A stretch of 64,000 bases of DNA from Helicovermis profundi (GTDB taxonomy: Bacteria; Bacillota; Clostridia; Peptostreptococcales; Acidaminobacteraceae), in assembly GCF_033097505.1 (NCBI RefSeq), contig NZ_AP028654.1, positions 1,198,001 to 1,262,000 of the forward strand, written 5' to 3'. The position numbers and the translations under genes were made by a program. Of this stretch, positions 35,573 through 44,822 are shown one piece after another. Below the pieces are notes generated by a model that was not told where the DNA came from, made no database searches, and saw nothing but the letters and a program-made list of their open reading frames with translations. Every line of letters starts with the position of its first letter. The stretch's first letter is position 1.

Positions 35573-36859
35573 TTGCGTTTAGAGATTGGTGAAATTTTAA
35601 TTAAAGATGTACAATTTGGTGAAGTATCAAAAATTGAAAATGGAACTTTATATGTAAACAAAGAAGAAATAATCAAGTTGGCAAGTGAAGATGAGCATTT
35701 AAGTAAAGTAGATGTTGATTTAGCAAGACCAGGTGAAGAGGTAAGAATAACACCTGTAAAAGACGTGATTGAGCCTAGAGTTAAAGTCGAAGGCAAAGGT
35801 GGTATTTTTCCTGGAGTGATTAGTAAAGTTGATACTGTAGGAGAAGGAAGAACTAACGTACTAAAGGGTGCTGCAGTTGTTACTTGTGGTAAAATTGTCG
35901 GATTCCAGGAAGGTATTATTGATATGACTGGAGTTGGCTCTGAATTTACACCGTTTTCAAAATTAAATAATGTAGTGGTAATTCTTGAACCTAAAGAAGG
36001 AATTGAACCATACCAATATGAAGCTGCAGCAAGAATGGCTGGACTTAAAATAGCAACATATTTAGGTGAATTATCTAGAGAATTAACTCCAGATAATATT
36101 GAATCTTTCGAAACAAAACCAATGTTTGAGCAAGCAAATGAATATCCAAAATTACCAAAGGTAGGCTATGTTTATATGCTTCAAACTCAAGGTTTACTTC
36201 ATGACACTTATGTTTATGGAGTGGATGCAAAGAAGATTGTACCAACAATTCTTTATCCAACAGAAATTATGGACGGAGCAATTTTAAGTGGTAACTGTGT
36301 TTCAGCATGTGATAAAAATACTACTTATCATCATCTAAATAATCCGATTATTAAAAATCTTTATAAAGAGCATGGTAAAACAATTAATTTTATGGGCGTA
36401 ATTATAACTAATGAAAATGTTTACTTAGCTGATAAAGAAAGATCATCAAATTGGACTGCAAAGTTCACAAAATTCTTAGGACTTGATGGAGTTGTTATTT
36501 CCCAAGAAGGTTTTGGTAATCCTGATACAGATTTAATTATGAACTGTAAAAAGATTGAAGCTGAAGGCGTTAAAACTGTTATTGTAACTGATGAATATGC
36601 TGGCCGTGAAGGAACTTCACAATCACTTGCAGATGCGGATGCTGCAGCCAATGCTGTTGTAACTGGTGGAAATGCTAATGAAACTATAATTCTTCCTCCA
36701 ATGAAAAAAATAATTGGAATGTTAGATTTTGTTGATGTAGTTGCTGGTGGGTTTGATGGTTCTCTTAGAGAAGACGGAAGCATCGAAGCTGAAATTCAAA
36801 TTATTACAGGTGCTACAAATGAACTTGGATTTAATAAAATGTCTGCAAAGACATATTAA
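35573..36859 (+). CDS. grdE: Glycine reductase protein B, GrdE proprotein (pyruvoyl subunits)
   Basis: GrdE is the proprotein cut into the alpha and beta subunits of substrate-binding protein B. The new N-terminus carries a pyruvoyl group that forms a Schiff base with glycine. It has 428 aa from the TTG at 35573, which is spaced correctly from AGGAGGTGA. With this start the cysteine of GNCVSACDKN is residue 242, the position reported for cleavage at Asn-Cys in Clostridium sticklandii GrdE; the GTG nine bases upstream would make it 245. Other family segments: DVQFGEVSKIENGTLYV and DEYAGREGTSQSLADAD. It precedes grdA by 40 bp. Confidence 0.94.
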   Translation: MRLEIGEILIKDVQFGEVSKIENGTLYVNKEEIIKLASEDEHLSKVDVDLARPGEEVRITPVKDVIEPRVKVEGKGGIFPGVISKVDTVGEGRTNVLKGAAVVTCGKIVGFQEGIIDMTGVGSEFTPFSKLNNVVVILEPKEGIEPYQYEAAARMAGLKIATYLGELSRELTPDNIESFETKPMFEQANEYPKLPKVGYVYMLQTQGLLHDTYVYGVDAKKIVPTILYPTEIMDGAILSGNCVSACDKNTTYHHLNNPIIKNLYKEHGKTINFMGVIITNENVYLADKERSSNWTAKFTKFLGLDGVVISQEGFGNPDTDLIMNCKKIEAEGVKTVIVTDEYAGREGTSQSLADADAAANAVVTGGNANETIILPPMKKIIGMLDFVDVVAGGFDGSLREDGSIEAEIQIITGATNELGFNKMSAKTY

Positions 36860-36899
36860 TAATTTATAGAAAAAAATAAAAAAATAAAGGAGACTTAAA

Positions 36900-37376
36900 A
36901 TGAGTATTTTAGATAATAAAAAAGTAATCATTATTGGTGACAGAGACGGTGTTCCTGGCCAAGCTATGGAAGAATGTGTTAAAACTCATTCAACAGCTGA
37001 AGTTGTTTATTCTGCAACTGAATGCTTTGTCTGAACTGCAGCAGGAGCAATGGATTTGGAAAATCAAAACAGGGTTAAAGCACTAGCTGAGGAGCACGGT
37101 GCTGAAAATGTAGTAGTATTATTTGGAGCATCTGAAGCTGAAACTTCAGGACTTGCCGCTGAAACAGTAACAAATGGAGATCCTACTTTTGCAGGTTCGC
37201 TTGCTGGAGTAAGTCTGGGCTTAACTGTATATCATGCAGTTGAACCTGAATTTAAAAGTTCTGTTGATGCTGATGTTTATGAAGAACAAGTAGGTATGAT
37301 GGAAATGGTACTTGATGTTGATGCAATAATTGAAGAAATGTCTTCAATTAGAAAAGATTTTTGTAAATTTTTATAA
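36900..37376 (+). CDS. grdA: Glycine reductase selenoprotein A (UGA = Sec45)
   Basis: GrdA is the small selenoprotein that takes the carboxymethyl group from protein B and hands it to protein C. The reading frame from the ATG at 36900 (after AAAGGAGACTTAAA) runs through one in-frame TGA at 37032-37034 and gives 158 aa, the normal GrdA length. TGA follows ECFV, giving the redox motif C-x2-U (Cys42, Sec45). The protein continues [14 protein letters not shown] and stays in frame to 37376. Ordinary gene callers would report only the downstream piece from 37050. It is reduced by the thioredoxin pair upstream. Confidence 0.95.
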
Positions 37377-37406
37377 ACCCTAAACCTAAACCAAATCATT
37401 GTAAAA

Positions 37407-37501
37407 AAAACTCAGTTTGAGTTTTAAAAAATTTGAGATCCTTTTGGAATCAAAAAAAATATTCGAAGGGAGGTACCCTCTGTAAAATCGTTTTCGATTT
37501 T
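37407..37501 (+). repeat. Cluster of four small hairpins between grdA and grdB
   Basis: In 95 bp there are AAAACTCA/TGAGTTTT (37407-37425), an imperfect GATCC/GGAATC (37437-37451), AGGG/CCCT (37467-37479, loop AGGTA) and AAAATCG/CGATTTT (37484-37501, loop TTTT). The last ends directly before the GAGG ribosome binding site of grdB, and the third sequesters a GGGAGG string. This suggests control of translation or of mRNA stability at this junction. Confidence 0.5.
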
Positions 37502-37511
37502 GAGGCTTATT

Positions 37512-38825
37512 ATGAATAAAATTAAAGTTGTACATTATATAAATCAATTTTTTGCCGGTATCGGTGGAGAAGAAAAAGCAGATATTAAAGCAGAGTCAAG
37601 AGAAGGTGTTGTAGGACCAGGAATGGCATTAAACGCTGCATTTAAAGAGGAAGCTGAAATTGTAGGAACTATTGTTTGTGGTGACTCTTACTTTAATGAA
37701 AATTTAGAGGAAGCAACATCTGATATACTAGAAATGATCAAAAAATTTGATGCTGATTTATTTATAGCAGGTCCAGCATTTAATGCTGGTAGATATGGTA
37801 CTGCATGTGGTACTATATGTAAAATAGTCAAAGATGAACTTGGAATACCAGCTATTACTGCTATGTATGAAGAAAATCCTGGTGTGGATATGTATAGAAA
37901 AGACTTATTTATTATTTCTACATCAAATTCTGCTGCTGGTATGAGAAAAGCGGTTCCTGCTCTTTCAAAACTAGCTCTAAAATTAGCAAAAAAAGAAGAA
38001 ATTGGCTCACCTAAAGAAGAAGGTTATCATGTTCGTGGCATGAGAAAAAATTATTTTTCGGATAAAACTGGTGGTGAAAGAGCAGTTGATATGTTAATAA
38101 AGAAATTAACTAATGCTCCTTTTGAGACTGAGTATCCAATGCCTATATTTGATAGCGTAGAACCTGGAAAAGCGATTAAAGATCTTTCTAAAGCGAAAAT
38201 AGCTTTAGTAACATCAGGTGGAGTAGTACCTAAAGGAAATCCTGATAGAATTGAAGCTTCTTCAGCTTCTAAATATGGTAAATATTCTTTAGTTGGCGTA
38301 CAGAATTTAACGGGAGACACTTACGAAACTGCACACGGTGGATATGATCCAACTTATTGTAATGCAGATTCAGATAGAGTGCTACCGGTTGATGTACTTA
38401 GAGAAATGGAAAGTGAAGGTAAAATTGGTAAACTTCATGATTACTTCTACTCAACAACTGGAAATGGAACTTCTACTAAAAATTCTAGAGCATTTGCAGA
38501 TGAATTTGCTCAAGAACTACTTGCTGATGGTGTAGATGCTGTTATACTAACATCTACATGAGGCACTTGTACTCGTTGCGGTGCAACGATGGTTAAAGGT
38601 ATTGAAGCAACAGGACTTCCAGTAGTACATGTTGCTACTGTAGTTCCAATTTCGCTTACTGTAGGAGCTAATAGAATTGTTCCTGCTGTAGCTATTCCAT
38701 TCCCATTTGGCGATCCTTCGCTTCATAAGGAAGAAGAAAAAGCAATAAGACGAAAAATCGTTTCAAAAGCTCTTGAAGCATTAACAATTGAAATTACTGA
38801 ACAAACAGTATTTGATTGGAAATAG
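37512..38825 (+). CDS. grdB: Glycine reductase protein B selenoprotein subunit (UGA = Sec350)
   Basis: GrdB is the 47-kDa selenoprotein subunit of the glycine-specific protein B. The frame from the ATG at 37512 (GAGG 7 nt upstream) runs to 38825 through one TGA at 38559-38561, which would be Sec350 of 437 aa. The motif is U-x2-C-x2-C (UGTCTRC), as in known GrdB. Upstream text VVHYINQFFAGIGGEEKAD and downstream VPISLTVGANRIV match the family. A 6-bp hairpin 12 nt after the TGA fits a bacterial SECIS. Selenium attacks the glycine Schiff base held by GrdE, forming selenoether-linked carboxymethyl for GrdA. Confidence 0.95.
38573..38589 (+). promoter_or_regulatory. Probable SECIS hairpin of grdB
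   Basis: CGTTGC-GGT-GCAACG (extended by one T-A pair) lies 12 nt after the Sec TGA, with its apical loop (GGT) about 18 nt downstream. Bacterial SECIS elements are short hairpins inside the coding region, with a G-containing apical loop roughly 16-37 nt after the UGA. Spacing and loop fit; SelB binding is not shown. Confidence 0.65.
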
Positions 38826-38837
38826 TATGAAATATTG

Positions 38838-38862
38838 AGCTGAGGCCTTGCCTCAGCTTTTT
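38838..38862 (+). terminator. Terminator-like hairpin between grdB and grdC
   Basis: AGCTGAGGC-CTT-GCCTCAGCT followed by TTTT: a 9-bp GC-rich stem with a 3-nt loop right after the grdB stop. It looks like an intrinsic terminator inside the operon, which would lower grdC/grdD expression or protect the upstream mRNA. Confidence 0.75.
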
Positions 38863-38889
38863 AAAAATAATTTATTTGGAGGCGTTATA

Positions 38890-40431
38890 ATGAGTTATGC
38901 AGTTTTAAAAGCAGCGGGATATGTATTAGTACATACACCTGATATGGTAATTCATAATGGAACTACTCAAACAGTTGAAAAGCAAACAAATCCTGATTCT
39001 GAGTATTTGAAAAAAGTTCCTAATCATTTAAGAAGTTTTGAAGAAGTAGTTCAGTATGTTCCAAACCAAGTTTATATTGGAAATGCAACACCTGATGAAT
39101 TAGGTAAAATTGAAAAACCTTGGGTAGATAAAAAAATAGATAATGCAGATAGATTCGGGAAATTCGGTGAAGTTATGCCACAAAATGAGTTTTATGCACT
39201 ATTAAAATCTTCAGATGTTTTTGATCTAGTTAAATTTGAAAAAAGTTTTCTAGAAAGTGTTAAGAATGATTATTCTAAGCATAAACTTGCTACTGAAGAA
39301 GAACTTAATGATTTGAATAATGGAATTGATTTTGATGAAATAGAGAAATTGGTAAAAGAAAGTGGATCTGAAGGAATATACAATGGTGGTAAACTTGTAG
39401 GATGCGTAAAAAAAGCACATGATTTGGATGTTAATCTAAATGCACATGTTATGTTTGAAAACTTAGTTGTGAAAGCTTCAGGAGTTTTAGCATTTAAACA
39501 TTTACTAGCATTAAACAATATTGATCCTAAAAGTATTGACTATGTAATTGAGTGTTCAGAAGAAGCTTGTGGAGATATGAATCAAAGAGGCGGCGGAAAC
39601 TTTGCTAAGGCAATTGCTGAAAAAGCTGGTTGTGTAAATGCTACTGGTTCAGATATGAGAGGATTTTGTGCTGGACCAATACATGCTGTTATCGCGGCTG
39701 CGTCACTAGTTAAAGCTGGAACTTATGACAATGTGGTTGTTGTCGCAGGTGGAGCTACTGCTAAACTTGGGATGAATGGTAAAGATCATGTTAAAAAAGA
39801 TCTACCAATTTTAGAAGATGTTTTAGGTGGATTTGCTATTCTTATTTCTAAAAACGATGGAATTAGTCCAATAATTAGAAATGATTTAGTTGGAAAACAT
39901 AATGTAGGTACTGGTTCATCACCACAAGCAGTTATTCAGTCTCTTGTAACTGCACCGCTTGACAAAGCAAATCTTAAAATTGTTGATGTTGATAGATATT
40001 CTGTAGAAATGCAAAATCCTGATATTACAAAACCAGCTGGCGCTGGAGATGTTCCAGAAGCAAATTATAAAATGATTGCTGCGATTGGAGTAAAAAGAAA
40101 AGAACTTGAAAGAAAAGATATTTTGACGTTTGCAGGTAAACATGGAATGCAAGGTTGGGCGCCAACTCAAGGCCATATTCCATCAGGAATTCCTTATATT
40201 GGTTTTGCACTTGACGATTTAACTAGTGGCAATCTTAATAGAGCTATGCTAGTTGGAAAAGGTTCGCTTTTCCTTGGAAGAATGACAAATTTATTTGATG
40301 GAGTTTCTGTAATTATTGAAAGAAATGAAGGCTTATCTGAAGAAAATTCATCCAATATTTCTAAGAGTGAAATAAATAAAATGATTGCAGAGGCTATGAA
40401 GGGTTTTGCAGCTCAATTATTAAGCGAATAA
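38890..40431 (+). CDS. grdC: Glycine reductase protein C, beta subunit
   Basis: With GrdD it forms protein C, which turns the carboxymethyl group on selenoprotein A into acetyl phosphate. It has 513 aa. The fold is related to beta-ketoacyl-ACP synthase III; conserved cysteine-rich segments are IECSEEACGDMNQRGGGNF and GSDMRGFCAGPIHAVIAA. The ATG at 38890 follows TTGGAGGCG; the open frame reaches upstream through the terminator hairpin but that ATG lacks a ribosome binding site. grdD follows 12 bp later. Confidence 0.94.
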   Translation: MSYAVLKAAGYVLVHTPDMVIHNGTTQTVEKQTNPDSEYLKKVPNHLRSFEEVVQYVPNQVYIGNATPDELGKIEKPWVDKKIDNADRFGKFGEVMPQNEFYALLKSSDVFDLVKFEKSFLESVKNDYSKHKLATEEELNDLNNGIDFDEIEKLVKESGSEGIYNGGKLVGCVKKAHDLDVNLNAHVMFENLVVKASGVLAFKHLLALNNIDPKSIDYVIECSEEACGDMNQRGGGNFAKAIAEKAGCVNATGSDMRGFCAGPIHAVIAAASLVKAGTYDNVVVVAGGATAKLGMNGKDHVKKDLPILEDVLGGFAILISKNDGISPIIRNDLVGKHNVGTGSSPQAVIQSLVTAPLDKANLKIVDVDRYSVEMQNPDITKPAGAGDVPEANYKMIAAIGVKRKELERKDILTFAGKHGMQGWAPTQGHIPSGIPYIGFALDDLTSGNLNRAMLVGKGSLFLGRMTNLFDGVSVIIERNEGLSEENSSNISKSEINKMIAEAMKGFAAQLLSE

Positions 40432-40443
40432 AGGGGTGTTACA

Positions 40444-41622
40444 ATGTCTGAAAATAAAGAAGTAAAGAAGATACTTGGTAATGCTTTTCTTGAAATTGCT
40501 AGTGCAATTGAAACTGGGAATTTTGCTTCGAAAGTTAAAATTGGTATTACCACATTAGGCAGTGAGCATGGTATTGACAATATAGTGAAGGGTGCTGAAA
40601 AAGCTGCATTAACTGCAGATTATGAAATAGTTTTAATTGGACCTAAAGTAGATACCAATCTTGAAACTATAGAAGTTAATTCAGAGGATGAAGCTCATAA
40701 AAAAATGGAAGACTTACTTGATTCAAATTATTTAAGTGCTTGTGTTACTATGCATTATAGTTTTCCAATAGGTGTGTCTACTGTTGGAAGAGTTATCACA
40801 CCAAGCTATGGTAAGGATATGTTTATTGCAACTACAACTGGAACTTCTGCTACTAACAGATCTGAGGCTATGTTTAAAAATACACTTTATGGTATTATTG
40901 CCGCTAAATCGATGGGAATAAAAAATCCAAGTGTTGGAATATTAAATGTAGATAATGCAAGAATTGTAGAACGTGCATTAAAGGAATTATCGAATAATGG
41001 ATATAATATTAACTTTGGTGAATCAAAACGCGCTGATGGAGGTCTAATTATGAGGGGAAATGACCTTTTAATGGCTTCGGTTGATGTTATGGTCACAGAT
41101 ACATTAACAGGAAATATTTTAATGAAAATGTTCTCTTCATATAGTACTGGTGGTAGTTACGAAGCACTTGGTTATGGTTATGGTCCTGGAATAGGTTTTG
41201 ATTATAAAAGAAATATTTTGATTCTTTCAAGAGCTTCTGGAGAACCTGTTGTTGCAGGTGCTTTAAGTTATGCGGCTTCACTTTCTAAAGGTAATTTAGT
41301 AGAAAACACAAAAAAAGAATATGAAGATGCAAAAAAGGCCGGACTAGAAGAAATAATTAAGGGTTTTTCAAAAGAAAACAAATCAAAAGATGAAAAAGAA
41401 ATTGTAATGCCTGCAAAAGAAGTAGTAACAGGCTCAGTTTCTGGCATAGATATTATGGATTTAGATGATGCATGCAAAGCACTTTGGGCTAAAGGAATTT
41501 ATGCTGAAAGTGGAATGGGATGCACGGGTCCAATAGTTATGGTAGGAGAAAAGAATGTTGAAAAAGCCTTATCTGTATTAGCAAATGCAGGATATTTGGC
41601 AAAAAATTCTTCTCCTTGTTAA
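40444..41622 (+). CDS. grdD: Glycine reductase protein C, alpha subunit
   Basis: GrdD is the catalytic subunit of protein C, related to the phosphate acyltransferase PlsX. It has 392 aa. A cysteine is thought to attack the carboxymethyl-selenoether, giving an acetyl thioester that phosphate releases as acetyl phosphate. The cysteines matching those studied in the family are Cys100 (LSACVTMHYS) and Cys360 (SGMGCTGPIVMV). AAAGGGGTGTTAC precedes the ATG. It is the last gene of the operon, ahead of a strong terminator. Confidence 0.94.
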   Translation: MSENKEVKKILGNAFLEIASAIETGNFASKVKIGITTLGSEHGIDNIVKGAEKAALTADYEIVLIGPKVDTNLETIEVNSEDEAHKKMEDLLDSNYLSACVTMHYSFPIGVSTVGRVITPSYGKDMFIATTTGTSATNRSEAMFKNTLYGIIAAKSMGIKNPSVGILNVDNARIVERALKELSNNGYNINFGESKRADGGLIMRGNDLLMASVDVMVTDTLTGNILMKMFSSYSTGGSYEALGYGYGPGIGFDYKRNILILSRASGEPVVAGALSYAASLSKGNLVENTKKEYEDAKKAGLEEIIKGFSKENKSKDEKEIVMPAKEVVTGSVSGIDIMDLDDACKALWAKGIYAESGMGCTGPIVMVGEKNVEKALSVLANAGYLAKNSSPC

Positions 41623-41647
41623 TAAGTAAAATAAATTTATATAATTT

Positions 41648-41686
41648 AAAGCATATATTGACGATTAAAGTCAATATATGCTTTTT
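41648..41686 (+). terminator. Terminator of the glycine reductase operon
   Basis: AAGCATATATTGAC and GTCAATATATGCTT form a 14-bp stem with loop GATTAAA and a T run. Confidence 0.88.
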
Positions 41687-42135
41687 ATATATTGAAAAAA
41701 AAGGTCATATGTTCACTTTAGCAAAAAAATAAAAAAATTTTATAATAATTATACACAAGAATTTTGTTCGTATAATTAGCATAAAAATCAAAAAAAATCT
41801 TTGTAAACTTATCATACAAGTTCAAAACATTGAAAAATACAGCTATTGTTGAAATATACAGTGAAATTAAAATTTTCAAATATCATTTTTTTTATCTAAA
41901 TTAATTTTTATTAGATAAAATATACAAAAAAATTTGTAAAAAGACTATAAAATTGCAAATATGTATTGATTAAATGACCTATATTTGGATATAATGTAAT
42001 TGTGTCTTATATTAATTTATGAGTAATGAAAATTGTGTTAATTATTAACTTATTTCTAAAAACATCTACATAGAAAAATTGTTTTAGAATTAATTGCATG
42101 TTGTCATTATTCAAACTATTTGGAGGAGGAAGAAA
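41687..42135. other. Long spacer ahead of the nucleoside transporter
   Basis: About 450 bp of extremely AT-rich DNA with no supportable gene. A promoter lies near 41966-41995, leaving a leader of about 130 nt before the lipoprotein gene. I see no recognisable purine riboswitch core in that leader and no strong hairpin. Confidence 0.5.
41966..41995 (+). promoter_or_regulatory. Promoter of the BMP/ABC transporter operon
   Basis: TTGATT (41966-41971), 18-bp spacer, TATAAT (41990-41995). It is the best match in the spacer and lies about 140 bp upstream of the lipoprotein start. Confidence 0.55.
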
Positions 42136-43179
42136 ATGAGTAAAAAAACTATTTCGTTATTATTAGTTGTTATGCTTGTTGGAGCAATGTTAGTAGGGTG
42201 TTCATCTAAACCAGCTGACGACAGCGCTGCAACTGCACCAACTGAAGAGAAAAAAACACCAGTTGTTATGGGTATGATTTCTGATACTGGTGGACTTGGT
42301 GATCAATCTTTCAATGATTTAGCTTGGGCTGGACTTGAAAAAGCTGCTAATGAATTAGGTGTAGAAAGAAAAGTACTTGAGTCAGAAAGTGCTGATGATT
42401 ATTTCCCTAACCTTTCATCATTTGCTGAATCAGATGCACAATTGATTGTTGGTGTTGGATTCTTATTTAACGAAGCAATGGCACAAGCTGCAGAAAAATT
42501 CCCAGACAAAAACTTTGCTATCGTTGATTCATTTGTTGATGCTCCAAACGTAGCTTCAATTACATTTGCAGAAAACGAAGGTTCATTTGTTGTTGGTGTT
42601 ATCGCTGGTCTTAAAACTGAAACAAATAAAATTGGATTTATTGGCGGAATGAAATTCCCACTAATTCAAAAATTTGAATATGGTTTTAGAGCTGGTGTAA
42701 AATCTGTTAATCCTGATGCTGAAGTTTTCGTTAACTATGCTGATTCATTCTCAGATGCTGCAAAAGGTAAAGAAATTGCATTAGTACAACATCAAAAAGG
42801 TGCTGACGTAATTTATCATGCTGCTGGTGGAGTTGGAGTTGGACTTATCCAAGCTGCAAAAGAGCAAAACTTCTGGGCAATCGGTGTTGATCAAGATCAA
42901 TCTGCTTTAGCTCCAGAAAATGTATTATGTTCAATGAACAAAAAAGTTGATGTTGGTGTATTCCAAATCGCTAAATCTGTAGTAGATGGAAACTTTAAAG
43001 GCGGAGCTAACGTATTCAATATTGCTAATGGTGGTATTGGTTACTCAGATGATGCTGGAAACTTAACTCCAGAATTAAAAGATGCTGCTGATAAATATAT
43101 GCAAGCAATTAAAGATGGTAAATTTGTAGTACCTGCAACTGAAGAAGAATTCAATGCTTTTGAAGTTCCTCAGTTATAG
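42136..43179 (+). CDS. BMP-family nucleoside-binding lipoprotein
   Basis: This 347-aa extracellular binding protein has a signal peptide and lipobox MLVGC (lipidated Cys22), followed by a flexible linker (SSKPADDSAATAPTEE). A bacterial basic membrane protein (BMP/PnrA-like) domain follows, with MISDTGGLGDQSFNDLAW, GVGFLFNEAMAQAA and AGGVGVGLIQAA. Such proteins bind purine nucleosides. AGGAGGAAGAAA precedes the ATG. Base and codon use suggest high expression. Its ABC ATPase and two permeases follow. Confidence 0.93.
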   Translation: MSKKTISLLLVVMLVGAMLVGCSSKPADDSAATAPTEEKKTPVVMGMISDTGGLGDQSFNDLAWAGLEKAANELGVERKVLESESADDYFPNLSSFAESDAQLIVGVGFLFNEAMAQAAEKFPDKNFAIVDSFVDAPNVASITFAENEGSFVVGVIAGLKTETNKIGFIGGMKFPLIQKFEYGFRAGVKSVNPDAEVFVNYADSFSDAAKGKEIALVQHQKGADVIYHAAGGVGVGLIQAAKEQNFWAIGVDQDQSALAPENVLCSMNKKVDVGVFQIAKSVVDGNFKGGANVFNIANGGIGYSDDAGNLTPELKDAADKYMQAIKDGKFVVPATEEEFNAFEVPQL

Positions 43180-43277
43180 AATATACTTGATTTATTAATT
43201 CAAAAAAGATATAATAAGGAGTCAGGTGTCAAGGACATCTGGCTCATTTTATTTTTCAAAGATATGGAGGGGAAAAA

Positions 43278-44810
43278 ATGCCTAATGTTGTTGAGATGAA
43301 AAATATCACAAGGGTATTTCCGGGAGTTGTAGCTAATGATAAAATTAATTTTTCTTTAAAAAAAGGTGAAATTCATGTATTACTTGGTGAAAATGGCGCG
43401 GGAAAAACAACATTGATGAATCAACTATATGGTTTGTATGAACCAACTTCAGGTGAAATTTTTATCAATGGAAAAGAAGTAAAAATTAAAGATCCAAATG
43501 TTGCGATAGGCTTTGGAATAGGAATGGTACATCAGCATTTTATGTTAGTTGAGCCATTTACTGTTGCTGAAAACATAATACTTGGAATGGAGCCTAAAAA
43601 AGGTATTAAACTTGATATGGAAAGAGCAATAAAAGAAGTTAATGAGATATCGGATAAGTATGGCTTAAAAGTAGATGCTAATGCTAAAATCCAAGATATT
43701 TCAGTTGGTATGCAACAAAGAGTAGAAATATTAAAAGCGCTATATAGAGGTGCGGATATTTTAATACTTGATGAACCAACTGCGGTACTTACTCCGCAAG
43801 AAATTGAAGAGTTAGCTGAAATTACAAGAGCTTTGACGAAACAAGGAAAATCTATTATTCTTATAACGCATAAATTAAAAGAAGTTATGGCAATGAGTGA
43901 TAGAGTAACTGTAATTAGAAGAGGTAAGATGATTGATGTATTAAATAATTCTGATACAAATATTGATGAGCTTGCTGAACTTATGGTAGGAAGAAAAGTT
44001 AATCTTGTTGTTGACAAAGAGGAAAGAAAACCAGGGGAAGCTGTCCTACAAGTTAAGAATTTAACTTGTAAAGATAATAGAAGTTTACCCGCTTTAAAAG
44101 GAATCACCTTTGATGTGAAAGCTGGTGAAGTTTTTGCAATTGCAGGTGTTGATGGAAATGGTCAAACAGAACTTGTTGAAGTAATAACTGGACTAAGAAA
44201 ATCTGATTCAGGTGAAATTGACTTACTTGGAAAAAACATTACACATCTTGCAACAAAAAAAATAATTGAAATGGGCGTATCGCATGTTCCAGAAGATAGA
44301 CATAAAAGAGGACTTGTTTTAGAACATACTCTTTATGAAAATGCTATTTTAGGAAATCATGATCATGAGCCGTATTCAAAAAATGGAATTATGAAGTACG
44401 ACGTTATCACAAAACATTGTGTTGATTTAATAGAGGAATTTGATGTAAGAACACCAAATGAAAAAGTTCTTGCAAGATCTCTCTCTGGTGGTAATCAACA
44501 GAAATTGATTGTTGCTAGAGAATTAGTAAGAGATCCTGAATTATTGATTGTATCGCAACCAACAAGAGGTGTAGACGTAGGTGCAATTGAATTTATTCAT
44601 AAAAGAATTGTAGCTGAAAGGGATAAGAATAAAGCCGTATTACTTGTTTCATTAGAACTTGATGAAGTTATGGCTCTTGCTGATAGAATAGCAGTTGTAT
44701 ATGATGGAAATATAGTAGGTATAGTTCCTGGAAAAGAAGCAACTGAAAAAGAACTAGGCATTATGATGGCTGGTGGAAAAATTGATAAATACGTACAAAA
44801 ATTAGTATAA
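43278..44810 (+). CDS. Nucleoside ABC importer, ATPase subunit
   Basis: This 510-aa subunit has two fused ABC domains, as in sugar/nucleoside importers. Domain 1 has Walker A GENGAGKTT (about 38), signature ISVGMQQRVEI and Walker B LILDEPTAVL. Domain 2 has a degenerate Walker A (GVDGNGQTE) and an intact signature LSGGNQQKLIVARE. Its linker reads SHVPEDRHKRGLV. This asymmetry is usual for the family (B. subtilis NupO is similar). GGAGGGGAAAAA precedes the ATG. It is 98 bp downstream of the lipoprotein gene. Confidence 0.94.
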   Translation: MPNVVEMKNITRVFPGVVANDKINFSLKKGEIHVLLGENGAGKTTLMNQLYGLYEPTSGEIFINGKEVKIKDPNVAIGFGIGMVHQHFMLVEPFTVAENIILGMEPKKGIKLDMERAIKEVNEISDKYGLKVDANAKIQDISVGMQQRVEILKALYRGADILILDEPTAVLTPQEIEELAEITRALTKQGKSIILITHKLKEVMAMSDRVTVIRRGKMIDVLNNSDTNIDELAELMVGRKVNLVVDKEERKPGEAVLQVKNLTCKDNRSLPALKGITFDVKAGEVFAIAGVDGNGQTELVEVITGLRKSDSGEIDLLGKNITHLATKKIIEMGVSHVPEDRHKRGLVLEHTLYENAILGNHDHEPYSKNGIMKYDVITKHCVDLIEEFDVRTPNEKVLARSLSGGNQQKLIVARELVRDPELLIVSQPTRGVDVGAIEFIHKRIVAERDKNKAVLLVSLELDEVMALADRIAVVYDGNIVGIVPGKEATEKELGIMMAGGKIDKYVQKLV

Positions 44811-44822
44811 GGAGATGTGAAA

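Noticed and set aside
36900-38825. grdA and grdB as frameshifted or nonsense pseudogenes
   Set aside because: Each has a single TGA exactly at the known Sec position, in the correct redox motif, with full family similarity on both sides.
41687-42135. Purine riboswitch before the nucleoside importer
   Set aside because: I could not find the conserved core loops in the leader; only AT-rich sequence is visible.
43532-44107. 191-codon minus-strand open frame
   Set aside because: Antisense to the ABC ATPase; no start signal and no recognisable domain.
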